A stretch of DNA of 64,000 nucleotides from Flectonema sp. DT1601 (Eukaryota; Euglenozoa; Diplonemea; Diplonemida; Diplonemidae). Position 1 is the stretch's first letter; each line of letters opens with the position of its first letter. The notes below the pieces were generated by a model. The model made no database searches and was not told the DNA's origin. It worked only from the letters and a program-made list of their open reading frames with translations. The DNA is taken from positions 1-64,000 of the forward strand of contig OZ025840.1 of the NCBI GenBank assembly GCA_964019425.1, written 5' to 3'. Below are positions 9,867-21,012 of this stretch, piece after piece. A program made the position numbers and the translations under genes.

Positions 9867-10930
9867 AGGGGCAGCCGGTGGCCCCTTATGAGTCGCCCCC
9901 TCCCGGTGCCCCTTTCTGCGCCTTCCGTGCCTGCGCTGTCGACGGAGTATCCCTCGCAGCATCAAGGGTTTCGTAGTATGCTTCAGCTCCCCGCGGCCCG
10001 TTCTCTGTGCGCAGCAGCTGCCACCCCATCATCTGGTGTAGTGCCGCTATGGCCCCTTCCGTACCTCCCAAAACAGCCCTCTCAACTGCATTCGCAAGCC
10101 TCTTCACTACCTCACTCGCAACTGCCGGAATACCTCTCAACAATCGCGCCCCAGCAGCGAACGGCACACTCCGCATATCCCAGCCACAAACCCGCATTCC
10201 TCGCGATGTCCTCAACAGGTGCATGCGACGCGGCAATTTCCGGGTTCCAATGCTGCACCGACCAGCCCTGCCCTGAACTCCTCTGGTGAGGCGCCACAGC
10301 CCACTGTCGTTGTGCAAGACTGCAATCGTCACATCAGCCGGTGCCACGCAGACAACAATCCCTCTTGAGCCTCCGCCCGTAACCTTGGAACAAAACCTTC
10401 TGTTACCTGTGGCTTTGTTGCAGCCTGCTGGATCGCTGCCGTAATGGAGCTCATCATTGAGTCCTGATCCGTCCTAACCGGCGGACCCTTGTGGAACTAC
10501 TTGCGGCCTTCCCATACCTGCCTTCAGGGTTTCAATCTCACCTTCCAGTCGTGCCATCACGGACTGCTGCTGCTGAACGAACCCTTGCATCATCTCCTCC
10601 ATCCGTGTCTGGCAGGACTCCGTTTCCGTCATGTGCCGCCTTGTCGATTGCGCACCGCGATGTAGATCCGCAAACGCCTGACCAGCCTCGCTCCTCAATC
10701 CTTGGATTTTCTCCTCGCCTTGGCGTAAGCTCTCAGCCGTTGCCTTCCTCAACACATCAGTGTCGACGCGCAAACTCTCCATCGCATCCACAGCTTCATC
10801 ATGGGTCACCAGGCGGTTCGAATCCCCCGAAGCCAGGCGACTGCTTGCTTTCGCAGCCCGCTCCGCAACGCCGGCCCTATTCACCGAAGACATCATTGCC
10901 AGCACCACCAACATCTTCTTGATTGAAACT
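9867..10930 (-). mobile_element. Third retroelement fragment, gag-like region only
   Basis: GC-rich minus-strand sequence coding for an Ala/Glu/Gln-rich coiled coil (about 10914-10474), then a Gly/Ala-rich tail (about 10347-9886). The layout of coil then tail resembles the gag-like regions of the two other copies, with weak similarity. It is a partial fossil with a few breaks and runs straight into the octamer island on its left. Family assignment rests on layout and neighbourhood rather than on a catalytic motif. Confidence 0.55.
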
Positions 10931-11552
10931 TTTTCAATGATTAATCTACAATGTCAATTTGTGGAAGTTTCCCGATTTGTTTTTTAATGGCATTCTTTAG
11001 GAATTTACTCAGCGGAGTAAATTTTTCATCCATAAAGTATTGAATGATATACTCGTCAATCGAATTCATTATTTCCTGCGATATGCTTCTCGGGTCTTCA
11101 AAGAGTCGATATAGAAGTGTTCGAAGTCTATTCGAGATGTTTAATTTAGATTAATGTGTCATCACATGTGTTTCGTCTTCTTGAAATTCTTTCTTAATGA
11201 ATGAATGACACTTACATGTCGATGGTTCACACAATTCGGTTGTTGCTTCGATCGTTGAACTACCGTTTGCGCGATCACATAACAGATAAACAATCTTTAT
11301 AAAAAAATAAAGATGAACATTTCTTTGTAAAATTCTTTAGGGGGGAGTAGTATAAGATTATCATGAAACCATGTCATGGTCAATAGAACAACCGCAGAAC
11401 AAGGTAGTGCTTTTTTTTTTTTTAAAGCTCTTCTCTTTATTACAAATAAATTGTAAGACGTCAAACAAATAATAGTTGTGTTCTTCGGACCCCTTTCCTA
11501 ACCAGCCCTCTTCAGATAGGAATTCCGAACCGGATTCAGAGTTATGGAATGA
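10931..11552. other. Intergenic, nothing recognised
   Basis: AT-rich sequence between the retroelement fragment and the first host gene, with a poly-T tract at about 11410-11423. No gene, RNA or repeat was recognised. Confidence 0.6.
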
Positions 11553-12578
11553 CTATTTAATATAAGTTGCAGATCCAAAAACATTTTCAAACGGAATTAC
11601 GTTCCCAAAAGGGTTCACTGGGCCAGCAGAGTTGTGGTCGTTAAAAATTGCAAATACAACGATTCTGAATCTATTTACAAAGTGCTCAGATCTCAGAGCT
11701 CGTTCAAATAGTTCTGCAACTATATTGGGAGGATTACAGAAAGCGCCACACCCAAAGGCGCTCAGAACAATGCTATCATGGCCGTGATGCAGTGCGGTTG
11801 CTAAGATACCGCATATTTTGCGGAACATCCCTTCTTCATGGTCATTGTTCAAATAACGGAACCCCGGTGACGGTCCACAGGGTGGTTTCCTGTATGCCGC
11901 ACATGCAATAAATGACATTCTCTGCGGTGTCTCCAAATAAGGATAACCACACTGCTCTGTTCCCCTAAAAACTAACACATCAGGGGAGTAAATAGTGCCT
12001 TCATCAGACATGGGATACGAAAAGTCAAATCGGCGAAGAGCTGGGAGTGTCGATGAAATGTCTCTCGAGTCTTCTTGTAAAGAAGCCCAGTAGGCCGTTC
12101 GCCTGAAAATATTCTCTTCTTGAGCGCCCGATCCTTTTAGCCAACCTCCTCCAGGAATAACCTGATTAGCCATGTTTAGCACCACCGGATTGTAACCTTT
12201 ATCTTGAAGAGTAAGACCTGCAACAAGGCAATCGCCATCCCATACTTCTGTTATCGTCTCAATTTCGTGTGCCGGCGCTCCTGGCAATGTTGTTGGAGTA
12301 TCATAATAGGTAACTCGTTCCCTTGCCTTGATCATTTCATCCATAAAATTAAGACTGTGCTTTACTGTGTGTACTGCAACCTGAACCCTTAACATTCTGT
12401 GTTCGAAATACCCATCCGCATTTTTAAAATTCATTCTCCATTTATCTGCGTTCCAGTTTTCCTTTTGAGATAGCTCCCAACCTGTTTCAACTAATTTCCA
12501 CCGTTCATCCAAATCCAAAGAACTTTTCCCATCCTTCTTGTTCCGTTTCTTCTCATCTCCTTTCCCCTTTCTATTCAT
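11553..12578 (-). CDS. Bacterial/fungal-type poly(ADP-ribose) glycohydrolase (DUF2263/TIGR02452 family), copy 1
   Basis: 341 residues, single exon. The family removes ADP-ribose polymers from proteins. The signature is clear: GGG at residues 143-145 followed by QEE at 153-155 (PGGGWLKGSGAQEENIF), the glycine loop and catalytic glutamates of the PARG macrodomain. This is followed by the conserved YSPDVLVFRGTE segment and the HDSIVLSAFGCGAFCNPP segment that ends the macrodomain. The N-terminal 20 residues are Lys-rich, possibly a nuclear signal. An acceptor-like AACAG lies 6 nt before the ATG. It sits 98 bp downstream of a clear paralogue on the same strand, a tandem duplication. The substrate could be another ADP-ribose conjugate. 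Confidence 0.88.
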   Translation of the reverse strand: MNRKGKGDEKKRNKKDGKSSLDLDERWKLVETGWELSQKENWNADKWRMNFKNADGYFEHRMLRVQVAVHTVKHSLNFMDEMIKARERVTYYDTPTTLPGAPAHEIETITEVWDGDCLVAGLTLQDKGYNPVVLNMANQVIPGGGWLKGSGAQEENIFRRTAYWASLQEDSRDISSTLPALRRFDFSYPMSDEGTIYSPDVLVFRGTEQCGYPYLETPQRMSFIACAAYRKPPCGPSPGFRYLNNDHEEGMFRKICGILATALHHGHDSIVLSAFGCGAFCNPPNIVAELFERALRSEHFVNRFRIVVFAIFNDHNSAGPVNPFGNVIPFENVFGSATYIK

Positions 12579-12676
12579 ATAGACCTGTTGCTATGAAGTA
12601 ATTAAATCAAATAACAAAACTACAGCTTCAGGATGAGCGCTCAAATTATGCATTACTTTACTACTGAGTACTCCAT

Positions 12677-13690
12677 TCACTTAATATCAGGAAGGTGGTC
12701 CTCAATCTTTTTGGATTTACCGAACACTACTTCAAACGGCTTCACATTGCCGATAGGGTTTCGCTCCCCTCCACAATTTTCGTCATTGAATATTGCAAAA
12801 ACCACTTTCTTAAAACGGTTTGCTATGGCTGGGTGTAACAGGGCATCTTTGAAAATTTCAGCGACGATGTTTGGTGGATTTCCGAAAGCACCACAGCCCA
12901 GGGCGCTGAGAACAATGGAATCGTGACCGTGGTAAAGAGCTGTGTATAAAATGCCAAGTATTTTTTTATAAGTCCCTTTGTGTTCAGTGTCGCGCATTTT
13001 GAAGTCAGGTGGAGGTCCACAAGGTGGATCGCGATAAGCAGCAGCAGCTACAAAGGTAACTTTTCGTTGTGACGGCGGATACTTAACAAATGGATAGCCA
13101 GTAGCTTCCGTTCCTCTGAAAATGAGGACGTCGGGAGAATAAACAGTTCCAAAATCGTCCAGTGGATATTGCCACTTAAAGGCGTCGAATTCAGGTAGAG
13201 TTTCAGATACTTGATTGGGTTCCGAAATAAGAGACGCCCAATAAGATGTTCTTCGGAACATATTTTCTTCTTGGGCCCCATCACCATCTTCCCATCCTCC
13301 TCCAGGTCCATACTGATTCGCCATGTTCAGAAGTGCGGGATTGTAACCTTCGCCCTGAAGCAACTGCGCGGCCACAAGACAGTCTCCAGTCCAAACCTCT
13401 ATCAATGTTGTTTGCTTTTCTCCATCCCTTGACGGTAGAGTCAGTCCTGTTGGAGTGCTGTGGTACTCAACTCTGGATCTGCTGTCGAGTATCTCTTTCC
13501 TAAACATCATCTTCATACTTTGGTGAAGAGTTCCTACCGCAACCTGAACCCTCATCCTCCGTTTCTTGTCCCAAGCCCCCGTATTCATTATGCGTTCGCA
13601 CGCTTCACAGTCCCACTCGTCATAGTCCACGTGCGTAAGCCCAACGGAAACGTTCGTCCATTGGTTTGTCTTGCGCTTCTTTATCGACAT
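12677..13690 (-). CDS. Bacterial/fungal-type poly(ADP-ribose) glycohydrolase (DUF2263/TIGR02452 family), copy 2
   Basis: 337 residues from the ATG at 13690. The frame is open further upstream, but only with non-ATG codons, and an acceptor-like TTGAACAG lies 10 nt before this ATG. The diagnostic loop GGG (130-132) and catalytic QEE (140-142) are intact, as are YSPDVLIFRGTE and HDSIVLSALGCGAFGNPP. It aligns with copy 1 along its whole length and is the upstream gene of the tandem pair. The N-termini differ: this copy has a Cys/Trp/Asp-containing segment (residues 15-35) that copy 1 lacks. Both copies appear catalytically competent, which suggests divergence in targeting or substrate rather than decay. 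Confidence 0.88.
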   Translation of the reverse strand: MSIKKRKTNQWTNVSVGLTHVDYDEWDCEACERIMNTGAWDKKRRMRVQVAVGTLHQSMKMMFRKEILDSRSRVEYHSTPTGLTLPSRDGEKQTTLIEVWTGDCLVAAQLLQGEGYNPALLNMANQYGPGGGWEDGDGAQEENMFRRTSYWASLISEPNQVSETLPEFDAFKWQYPLDDFGTVYSPDVLIFRGTEATGYPFVKYPPSQRKVTFVAAAAYRDPPCGPPPDFKMRDTEHKGTYKKILGILYTALYHGHDSIVLSALGCGAFGNPPNIVAEIFKDALLHPAIANRFKKVVFAIFNDENCGGERNPIGNVKPFEVVFGKSKKIEDHLPDIK

Positions 13691-14235
13691 CTCTTGTGAG
13701 CTGTTCAAAGATATCAATCCAACAATTGAATCAAAACGTTCATCCGAACGCCAGAGTTTCCCTGCCTATCAAAGCATAGCCTCTGTAAGCAACGTCCCTC
13801 CAATTTCCTAAAACCTTTACCGAGAATCCATTCCTTGGAAATAACCTTTGAGAAATTATTTGAATAACTGAGAATTGAAGAACAATAAGATCAGTATACA
13901 TTTCGGGTCACATAAGGCTAGAACTGTGAGGTTATAATCGGTGGTATAGTAATGGATTGGGCATGGGAACACCGTACTGCAGGAGAACTGAAAATAAAAA
14001 ACTGTCACCACCCATCCATAGCAGGCGGAATGATGCTCAACTGATTCCTGTCAGTGTTGGTCATCTCATCAAGTTATTTTACCTGTAAGAAATAAGGGGT
14101 ATGAAAAATGTATCAACGATATCACCTTTCAGGATCTTCTCAGTCAGTTGTTAACCTTGAGTGGCTGAGCCCGAAGTTTTAATGAAGCGCGATGGTAGAA
14201 ACCATTTCACAGGTTCTCTTCGATGGGATAATATC
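13691..14235. other. Intergenic, nothing recognised
   Basis: 545 bp between the PARG paralogue and the coiled-coil gene. No coding frame, RNA or repeat recognised. Confidence 0.5.
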
Positions 14236-17200
14236 TCACTCTCCGGCATTGGTGGTATTTGTTGTGAATTGAGTTTGTTCGTCGTCTGAGTCAACTCCGA
14301 ATCTTCTCAAGTGGGCAGTTTTGTCCATCAGTTTAGTACCCGCCGCAGTGAGTTCTTGCTGTTGTGCTTGAATATCTCTTTGCAATGCTTCCACAGTTAT
14401 AGTTTTGTTGTGAATTGATTCGCTAAGCTCTCCTACCTTGGCCTGCAAGGTATCATTTTGCATTCTCTCCTCAGCTGCATTATCCTGCGCTATTTGACAC
14501 CTTGCCGCCAGGTCCTTTGATAGGAGCATGTCGTGTTGCTGTTCTGTTTTACAGCGAGCAATAGTGTGGCGGAGGGCTCTAACTTCTTCTTCGAGGGAGA
14601 AGGTTTTGTTCTTCTCCTTAAATGCGTATAGTTGTATCGCATTTAACCTTCGCTTCAAGATCTCAACAATCTGACTCTTTGCACTTTTCATTGTCGGTAT
14701 TTTTTCTTGCTTTCGCTTATCAGCCTCCAACTTCCTCTTTTTGTCTTCTAACTGAGAGATCATGAGCTCCGCTGTTTTATTATTTTTTTTGTAAATTAAT
14801 AAAAACAGCTGACTTACTTAGGAAGGCAAACATACCGTCTTCTTTAGCTGATGTTTCGGGAAGTTTAAACAATTCTGTTTGCAACAGGAGGAGACACTCC
14901 TGCATGCACTTCTCTTCCTCCTCAGTTTCCTCGCCTTGTCTTATTTTCGTTTCCGTGTAGTTCTTGAAATCACTGTTTTTCTTTATTATTTATTTTGTAG
15001 CTTGCTGGAACAAAACACTACTGCAATTGGTATTTAGGTAACCGAAATTCAAAAGACAGTATCGGTTGGCCAAAAACTTATGTCTTTGAACCAAGCAAGT
15101 TCTGCCAACAGAAAGACACAATGCATATTACATACCGCTGCAAATTCTGAAGTCGGGTTTCGGTGTCACGCATGTTTCTGAGCTCACCTTCTCTCGCTGA
15201 GGCCTCCTTACGCATATCAGAAGAAAGCTTCTTTTGAACCTCAGCAGCCTGTCGGAGTCTCTCCATCTCGTGATCCACCGCAACACGACTTCTGACGAAT
15301 TGTTTTTTTTCCTCGTCAAGAGTTTGTTTGATGCGTTCGTACTTCCAATTGGCTTCTTTGACTTCGTTGAGAATTTGATCTTCCCGCTCGTGAAGTTTTA
15401 AAATTGTGTTTCGGTTGATTGAGATCTCGATGCGGAGTTTTCTGATGGCATCCAAATCTGCAGTCTTTGAGTTGCTCGTAGTCTGCGAAGTCTCTCGGTG
15501 TTTGTCAACTTCAGTCTTGGATTTCAATAAATTCTCTTTGAGATCTTTTATAGTTTCGTTTCCTATTTTATTGGATTCCATGCAGGTAGTAAGTTCTCGA
15601 AGTAAGGCTTCCGATTTGTTAGTTTCAGAGTTGAGTTCTAGTTTTAGATTCTTATTCTCAATATTAAGACAATCGTTCAGTTGCCGCTGACGGATGGCTT
15701 CCGACTCGTGTGCATGAATTTGACGTTTCAAGTTTTTTTGAATATCTGATTCTTCTGGTGGATCTTTTACTGTTGCTATTGTTATCGGACGTCGTACTCT
15801 TACTGCGGGTTGGGACGCTACTGCGATATTTCGACTGAGTTCTTCAATCTTCTTATCTTTCTCGACAATCTCCCTCCTGTGCTCAGCCTCATTCCTTATT
15901 TCTGTTGCACTCCACTGCGAAATCTCTCTTTCCAGGTCAGTCACAGTGCTCTGTAATATCGCACTTTTTCTCCGGTGATCATCTTTCTGCTCCTCACTCT
16001 CCTGATGAATTTGCGCTGCTAACTTTACCAAACTCACAAGTGTAGTATTCTGATTTGTTAACGCTCCGTGCATGTGCGCCAGCACTGCAACTTCGCGTTC
16101 TCGCATAATATCTTCCTCCGATTCTTGTGCTGGTTGCTTTTGTTTGAGTGCCGCTCCCTTCGCCTTGGTAGGTGGATCATCGGCAGCAGTATCAGTAATC
16201 CCATCTTTGGGTAATTCGATTAGTTCTCTGATGGCGGCCACAATCGAAGATGCTTGTTGAGCTGTAAAAGACGACTTCTTAGTAACAGTAATTCCAAGTT
16301 TCTTCAGTAAGGCGCAGTCGACATCTGCATACGCAATTACTGAGTACCGACCAGCATCTTGAAGGCTACCAATAGTTGCTTGAAGTCGCTGTTCTAGTTT
16401 TTGTTTTTCGAGTAGCAACTCCTCAATCGCAGGATCATCTTTTGAAGTAGCCTGTGCGGTTTGGGGATCCGTTTGAGACGCGAGATGCTTTAGTGGCGCC
16501 GACTGTGCAGCTGGGATGCTTTGATCAAAGTCAGACTTCGCAACCATTGTAGTGGGTGACGCTTTGGCAGTGTCTGACGGCAAATAATTAGAAATAGAGT
16601 CATTGATAGATTTATTAGAATTGCCAGCATCAATAATACCAAACAATAACTCCGATATGTGTAGCACAGCTTCAACACGCGAAGATAGTTGTTGATTATG
16701 TTGTACAGCACGACTCCCACTACCCTGAGGTTGCGCCCACGTAGATGCTGTTGTTTGTGTGCCTGCGGACCACGGCCGTTGGGAACAACGGCTAGTTATG
16801 TTTCCGATCATAGCCGAACATCTTGCTTTTGATGATACACAACGTGCCAGTCTTCGTAAACGGTCGACGAGTATTTCTAACAGAGTAGCGTGCACCTTAT
16901 ACAACGTTACTGGATCAGAGTCATACTGCAAACCAAATAATTCCTGATCCAAGTCGTGCATATCTGATGATACTTCAGTTACCTTGTCGTCAGTGTTTGT
17001 TCCGTATTGAAAGAAGTCAAGTCTTCGCTGGAGTTGTAAAATCTCAGACTTGATAACAGTAATAAATCCTCTCCCAGTACTGGAATTACTTGGCACACTT
17101 TTGTCAAACGATCTTCCCAAAGGACGCAATTTGTCACTTTGTACCATCGCACTTTGCGGACGCGCTACTTGTGCCATCACTTGACCTGCAATCGCTACAT

Positions 17201-17306
17201 TCTTAGGATTACTTCTCTTTGTCTCCTTTGAAGGTGATGATCTGGGTCTCTGTAATTTATCCCCAGGGTTCACGATGCTATTTCGCCATTCATGCACTCG
17301 CGACAT
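14236..17306 (-). CDS. Long coiled-coil protein, three exons
   Basis: Reconstructed exons 17306-15136, 14972-14836 and 14771-14236 give 947 residues in one frame. Introns of 163 and 64 nt both start GTATGT and end AAACAG. The ATG at 17306 (MSRVHEW) is preferred over an upstream GTG; an acceptor-like AACAACAG lies 15 nt before it. The first 90 residues are basic and Ser/Pro-rich. From about residue 300 to the end the protein is nearly continuous coiled coil, with Glu/Lys/Gln heptads, a small acidic patch in exon 2 (GEETEEEEK) and a short tail with the acidic DSDDEQ. No catalytic domain is visible. It is probably structural (cytoskeleton, basal body or tether), but nothing specific is recognised. 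Confidence 0.8.
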
Positions 17307-18062
17307 TTTGTGACCCAACACCTGTTGTTTTCATGATGCGTACTAAAAATGAATTTTTCTGACACTACCTTATTCTGAGCTGCAGCTGAAGATTGCAAGG
17401 ACCTGTAAAATAAACAATTGAAGTTCCCATCGGTAGCACAATTATTCAATAGAGGTATTTAGTTTTTCATAGATGATATTTAGAGGTGTGGGTGGTGAAA
17501 CAGTCTGATAATTTCTGACGGGAGCTCGCGAAGGGGTGGGGAGCAGGCTGCTCATACAAAAGAACGAAATAGAATTTCGGTCTGATGGAGCATCATTACC
17601 ACTTTACGTGAAACGGGTAAGAAGATGCCAAATCTATTTAAGATGTGGTTAGAAAATACTTTCCCGCTACCACGCTTTCAATTCTAGTAAAATAAAAACA
17701 TCCAATAATGAACAAACAGATACAACAGTACAATTCGGAAAAGCAATTTGTTGAGCAACTTTGTTAGCTGCACATCAGTAAGGCAATCCTTTTTAACTTT
17801 CGAGTCGCACCTGAATCCATAGTTACTATTGCTATGAGTTGGAGAGGAATTATTTGCATTGTTTGTTTATGTTCTTTCCGATTCTTATTATTTTCCCAAA
17901 GATCGTTACCTTACTAAAGTACATCGAAATCCGACCCTTTGAGTCCTTTCACGTGAACTTAGCAGAGGGAACAAAGTGTTCATTCCGGTTCTTATACCAC
18001 AAAGCATTTATAGCACATCTTCTACAGTAAAAGTGAAAAGTAAGTAGCCAACAGGTATTCCT

Positions 18063-18100
18063 ACACCGAAGAAGACTCTCAAAGGGAGTCCTGTTGGTGT
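18063..18100. ncRNA. Candidate structured RNA hairpin with internal loop
   Basis: Outer stem ACACC (18063-18067) with GGTGT (18096-18100). Inner stem GACTC (18074-18078) with GAGTC (18086-18090) and a 7-nt loop. Six and five unpaired bases separate the stems. The form is that of a single-hairpin pseudouridylation guide, but no box motif fixes the strand, and chance is possible. Confidence 0.25.
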
Positions 18101-18298
18101 TAATAATTACCAGCTGTTCCTGACAGTTCAATTTTTAAAATTCAAAACAGAAACACTTGAAACGAAGAAAAAACTTCCTTTCTTCCTGCTAAGCTCTCAC
18201 AAACTCTCAGCAGGGAAAAAGAGCTTTTTATTTGTAAATCAAATCAAGCAATAATGAAATAAAGGGGCAGGGAAGTATTGTCTGCTTCACGTGTTCGA

Positions 18299-18337
18299 GT
18301 CAGGCAAAAGACTTCGAATTGAGTGAATTCGTCTGAC
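18299..18337. ncRNA. Candidate hairpin
   Basis: Outer GTCAG (18299-18303) pairs with CTGAC (18333-18337). Inner CGAATT (18315-18320) pairs with AATTCG (18326-18331) with a 5-nt loop. The internal loop is strongly asymmetric (11 nt against 1). It could be a UTR structure or chance. Confidence 0.22.
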
Positions 18338-19029
18338 CCGTCCCCCTGTGTAACCACGAAGAGAGATCTTACACAAAAGGCTAGAAATGAAATAATTTTA
18401 AACAAGAGATCCATCTAATAGGTGAGCTACACAAAGGGAAGGGGAAGAATTTGCTGACTAATACCTCGCTCGCGTTTTCTGGATCGACGAAGAAAGGGGG
18501 GGAAAATAAAAAGGTTGAGAAAGAAAGATAGACTAAGTGAGTCTGCGTTACAGTACACAAGTATGAAGGAAAGCAATATTTTTTACAAATATCAGCTTTT
18601 CCGATAAACGGAAGTTTTTACTCCCCGAAGCAACCGCGGCTTCCCAAGATCCTGCGAGGAATTAATGGAGCGAGAAGGTGCTCACCACTAACTTCCATTT
18701 TTCACTTCAAACGTATGAGCAAGAAATTCATGCTTCTACGCTAATTCACAACTTTGCGTTTAATTGAATGCCATTTGGGGAAGAATACCTGCTGTGAGTA
18801 CAATTGACTCTCTGCGAGTCTTGCGAAAGAAAAGTAAAAAAAATAGTCAGTAGAAAAGACTACAAAAGGTAAAAAGAGTATCGCATATCACTTACAAGTA
18901 TGTAGTGCAGTCTCGCCAAAAACCGAAAAGTCATCTGACGAAGTTATAGAGAACCTGTTTTATTACGAACTTGTCGATCAATGCAGGTACGTGTTAACCA
19001 AGTGACTGTCTAAGATCTACTTCAGCCCG

Positions 19030-19314
19030 TCAAGGGAGGCACAGCCGTTGTTGATAAATCCAACTGGTTGGGACCCTCAAAGTGATGTTATTACGCGACA
19101 CAGATAAGCTTCTCCGTTTATATCTCGATATAGAACTTCTACTATAACGATTACCTTCCGGAGGGACATCTCCGTCGTCGCTGACCTTATTCTTCAGAGC
19201 CGCCTTGAGCCTTTGCAACAAACCCTTCTTCTTTGACTTCTTCTTAATTGGAAATGGGTAGTACTGCAGCAGTGCAAGTGTACCCCGAGGGGTTGGGTTC
19301 TGGTAGCTACACAT
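19030..19314 (-). CDS. Small basic protein, unknown
   Basis: 94 residues with an ATG start. A Lys-rich segment (PIKKKSKKKGLLQRLKAALK, residues about 22-41) looks like an amphipathic basic helix. The second half is Ser/Arg-rich (SRSSISRYKRRSLSVS), resembling a phosphorylatable basic tail. The best acceptor-like AG is about 45 nt before the ATG, farther than in neighbouring genes. There is no recognised family. Same strand as the rest of the cluster, between the coiled-coil and WD-repeat genes. Confidence 0.5.
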   Translation of the reverse strand: MCSYQNPTPRGTLALLQYYPFPIKKKSKKKGLLQRLKAALKNKVSDDGDVPPEGNRYSRSSISRYKRRSLSVSRNNITLRVPTSWIYQQRLCLP

Positions 19315-19578
19315 ATTTACAGTTTAGAAGTTGTTTGTGTAGACACAAAAAAGTGTGCTGTGAGATAGAAAGTTATTAAAAATAACAACACCATGTACAA
19401 GTATCTCAAACCACAAGTCTTATTCTTATTGTGCGAAACCTGTTTTGCATAAAAGAATTATATTTCAGCACCGATGTGCAATTAGTGCAAAGTAAAAGAT
19501 CGGCAAAAAACAATTGCACGATGATGGTGAATCACAAATACATAAAACGATTCAATACAGCAACAACAGCTACAGCTC

Positions 19579-21012
19579 CTATCCCCAAGATGACGTGTGA
19601 AATGCAGATCCTGTAGCAGAGACAAACGACCAATCAACTGGAGTGATAGCAGCAGCAATACCTGAGCTCTGAAGATCGACGCGGTAGATAGAAGTCGGGT
19701 CGCTACATGCCGATGAAAATGTCAGCTCATCAGCTGCATTTTCTGCAGCATTCGGAGTCCACTTCACCCAATTAGTTTTACTCTCCCAGGGGATAACCCG
19801 ACAACCAATAGCACACGGCAGTATAAATGAGGATAATATCGCTGACCAAGCGAATGATTTTGCCGGTCCAACATCCTCAGAAGCCAAGTCTGATGCAAGC
19901 GGATTCGAAAACACTCCACCCGCGTTCGTTCGCTCACCTTCTCCCTGTTCAGGAATATCTGAAATGAAGTGCTCTGGTGGAGCATAACATCTGACTATCG
20001 TATTAGTGGGCAAGTCAATTTCGACCAAACAACTCCCAGTGAGTGCCACTGCAGTTGTTTTTAGAAAGGGCGATGGCTGTAAATCTTGAATGGAATTCTT
20101 TCTCACTTCCGGAACAGGTCCTCTGATCTCATGTCCCATGTCGTCCGCTGTTTTGCCGCTAACAGAAACAGAGTTTATAGATCCTGACTTCAAGAAACGA
20201 AAGTCATATTCTGAAACCACCCCGTTAGCTGTACCCGTAAGCAACGTGTTATCAAAAAGGTGAATTGCGGTAACGGGAAATGACACTTTGCTTGTGTCCT
20301 TCTGGACTCCGTGAGCTACCCCAAACTGAGGAGTTTTTTTGTTGTCATCAAAGGCTCCAGAGTGGGAAACAGATCCGACATGTGAGCTCCCAGATCGACA
20401 ATCCCACAAATACGACTTTCCGTCTTTAGAAGCTCCCACCGTGATAGACTGATATTGTGAAGTTCTGAGGATTCCTTTCCTTGGTCCTGAAAGAGTTGTT
20501 ACTGGGGTTGGGTTGTTTTCATCGCAAACTTCCAGATCGAAGATCCAAAGACCCGGATGATTGTTGAAGGAAGTTATTAATCGACTGTCGCTTAACTTAT
20601 CCCACCGAACACTACTAACTGTGTGCTTCACTCGTGTTAACTCAACAGATTCAAGAAAAGGATTTACTTCACCAATAGTGATGCTGTTTCCTCCTCCCAC
20701 TGCTAATAACCCAGTCCTATCAATATCAACACTTGTACCAGACTGAACATCATTTGTGGTTGTTTTTATTTGCTCTAAGCATCCGTCTTCTCGCACTATT
20801 CTCGTCTTCATGGCCTCAGTCAGTTTGCTTTTAAGCGTCAGCATATCGAGTAGTAAGTGAGGCTTTGGCAGTGACCTTTTTGTTGCCCGTTTTCCCCCGC
20901 CCGCATCTTCTAATCCGCCTGTTGATACATCATCCCCCGACTTTCGCTTTCCCTTCTTCAAGAATGCATCAAGTGTTGTTTGTTGCCGGGCTTCTGGCCT
21001 CCTCTTGGGCAT
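19579..21012 (-). CDS. WD-repeat protein with N-terminal PIP-like box
   Basis: 477 residues, single exon. The ATG lies 3 nt after an acceptor-like TTATTATTAG. Near the N-terminus, QTTLDAFL (residues 11-18) matches the PCNA-interacting pattern Q-x-x-L-x-x-F-(F/Y), except for Leu at the last place. It is followed by a basic stretch (KKGKRK), as in many DNA replication and repair factors. The rest (from about residue 90) is a degenerate WD/beta-propeller fold: repeats show GLLAVGGGNSI, SVRWDKLSDSRLITSF, SKDGKSYLWDCRSGS and LLTGTANGVVSEYD. No close named homologue is recognised. DDB2-, CAF1- or Cdt2-type chromatin adaptors have a comparable make-up. A PCNA-linked role is inference. Confidence 0.75.
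   Translation of the reverse strand: MPKRRPEARQQTTLDAFLKKGKRKSGDDVSTGGLEDAGGGKRATKRSLPKPHLLLDMLTLKSKLTEAMKTRIVREDGCLEQIKTTTNDVQSGTSVDIDRTGLLAVGGGNSITIGEVNPFLESVELTRVKHTVSSVRWDKLSDSRLITSFNNHPGLWIFDLEVCDENNPTPVTTLSGPRKGILRTSQYQSITVGASKDGKSYLWDCRSGSSHVGSVSHSGAFDDNKKTPQFGVAHGVQKDTSKVSFPVTAIHLFDNTLLTGTANGVVSEYDFRFLKSGSINSVSVSGKTADDMGHEIRGPVPEVRKNSIQDLQPSPFLKTTAVALTGSCLVEIDLPTNTIVRCYAPPEHFISDIPEQGEGERTNAGGVFSNPLASDLASEDVGPAKSFAWSAILSSFILPCAIGCRVIPWESKTNWVKWTPNAAENAADELTFSSACSDPTSIYRVDLQSSGIAAAITPVDWSFVSATGSAFHTSSWG

Larger units (their letters stand above)
17307..19029. other. Intergenic with two hairpin-forming sites
   Basis: No credible protein gene. Two hairpins with an outer stem, an internal loop and an inner stem stand out at 18063-18100 and 18299-18337 (listed separately). 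There are several A/T runs. Confidence 0.5.

Noticed and set aside
10805-10830. tRNA B-box-like GGTTCGAATCC
   Set aside because: Flanking bases do not form a T-arm stem and the site lies inside the gag-like coding region.
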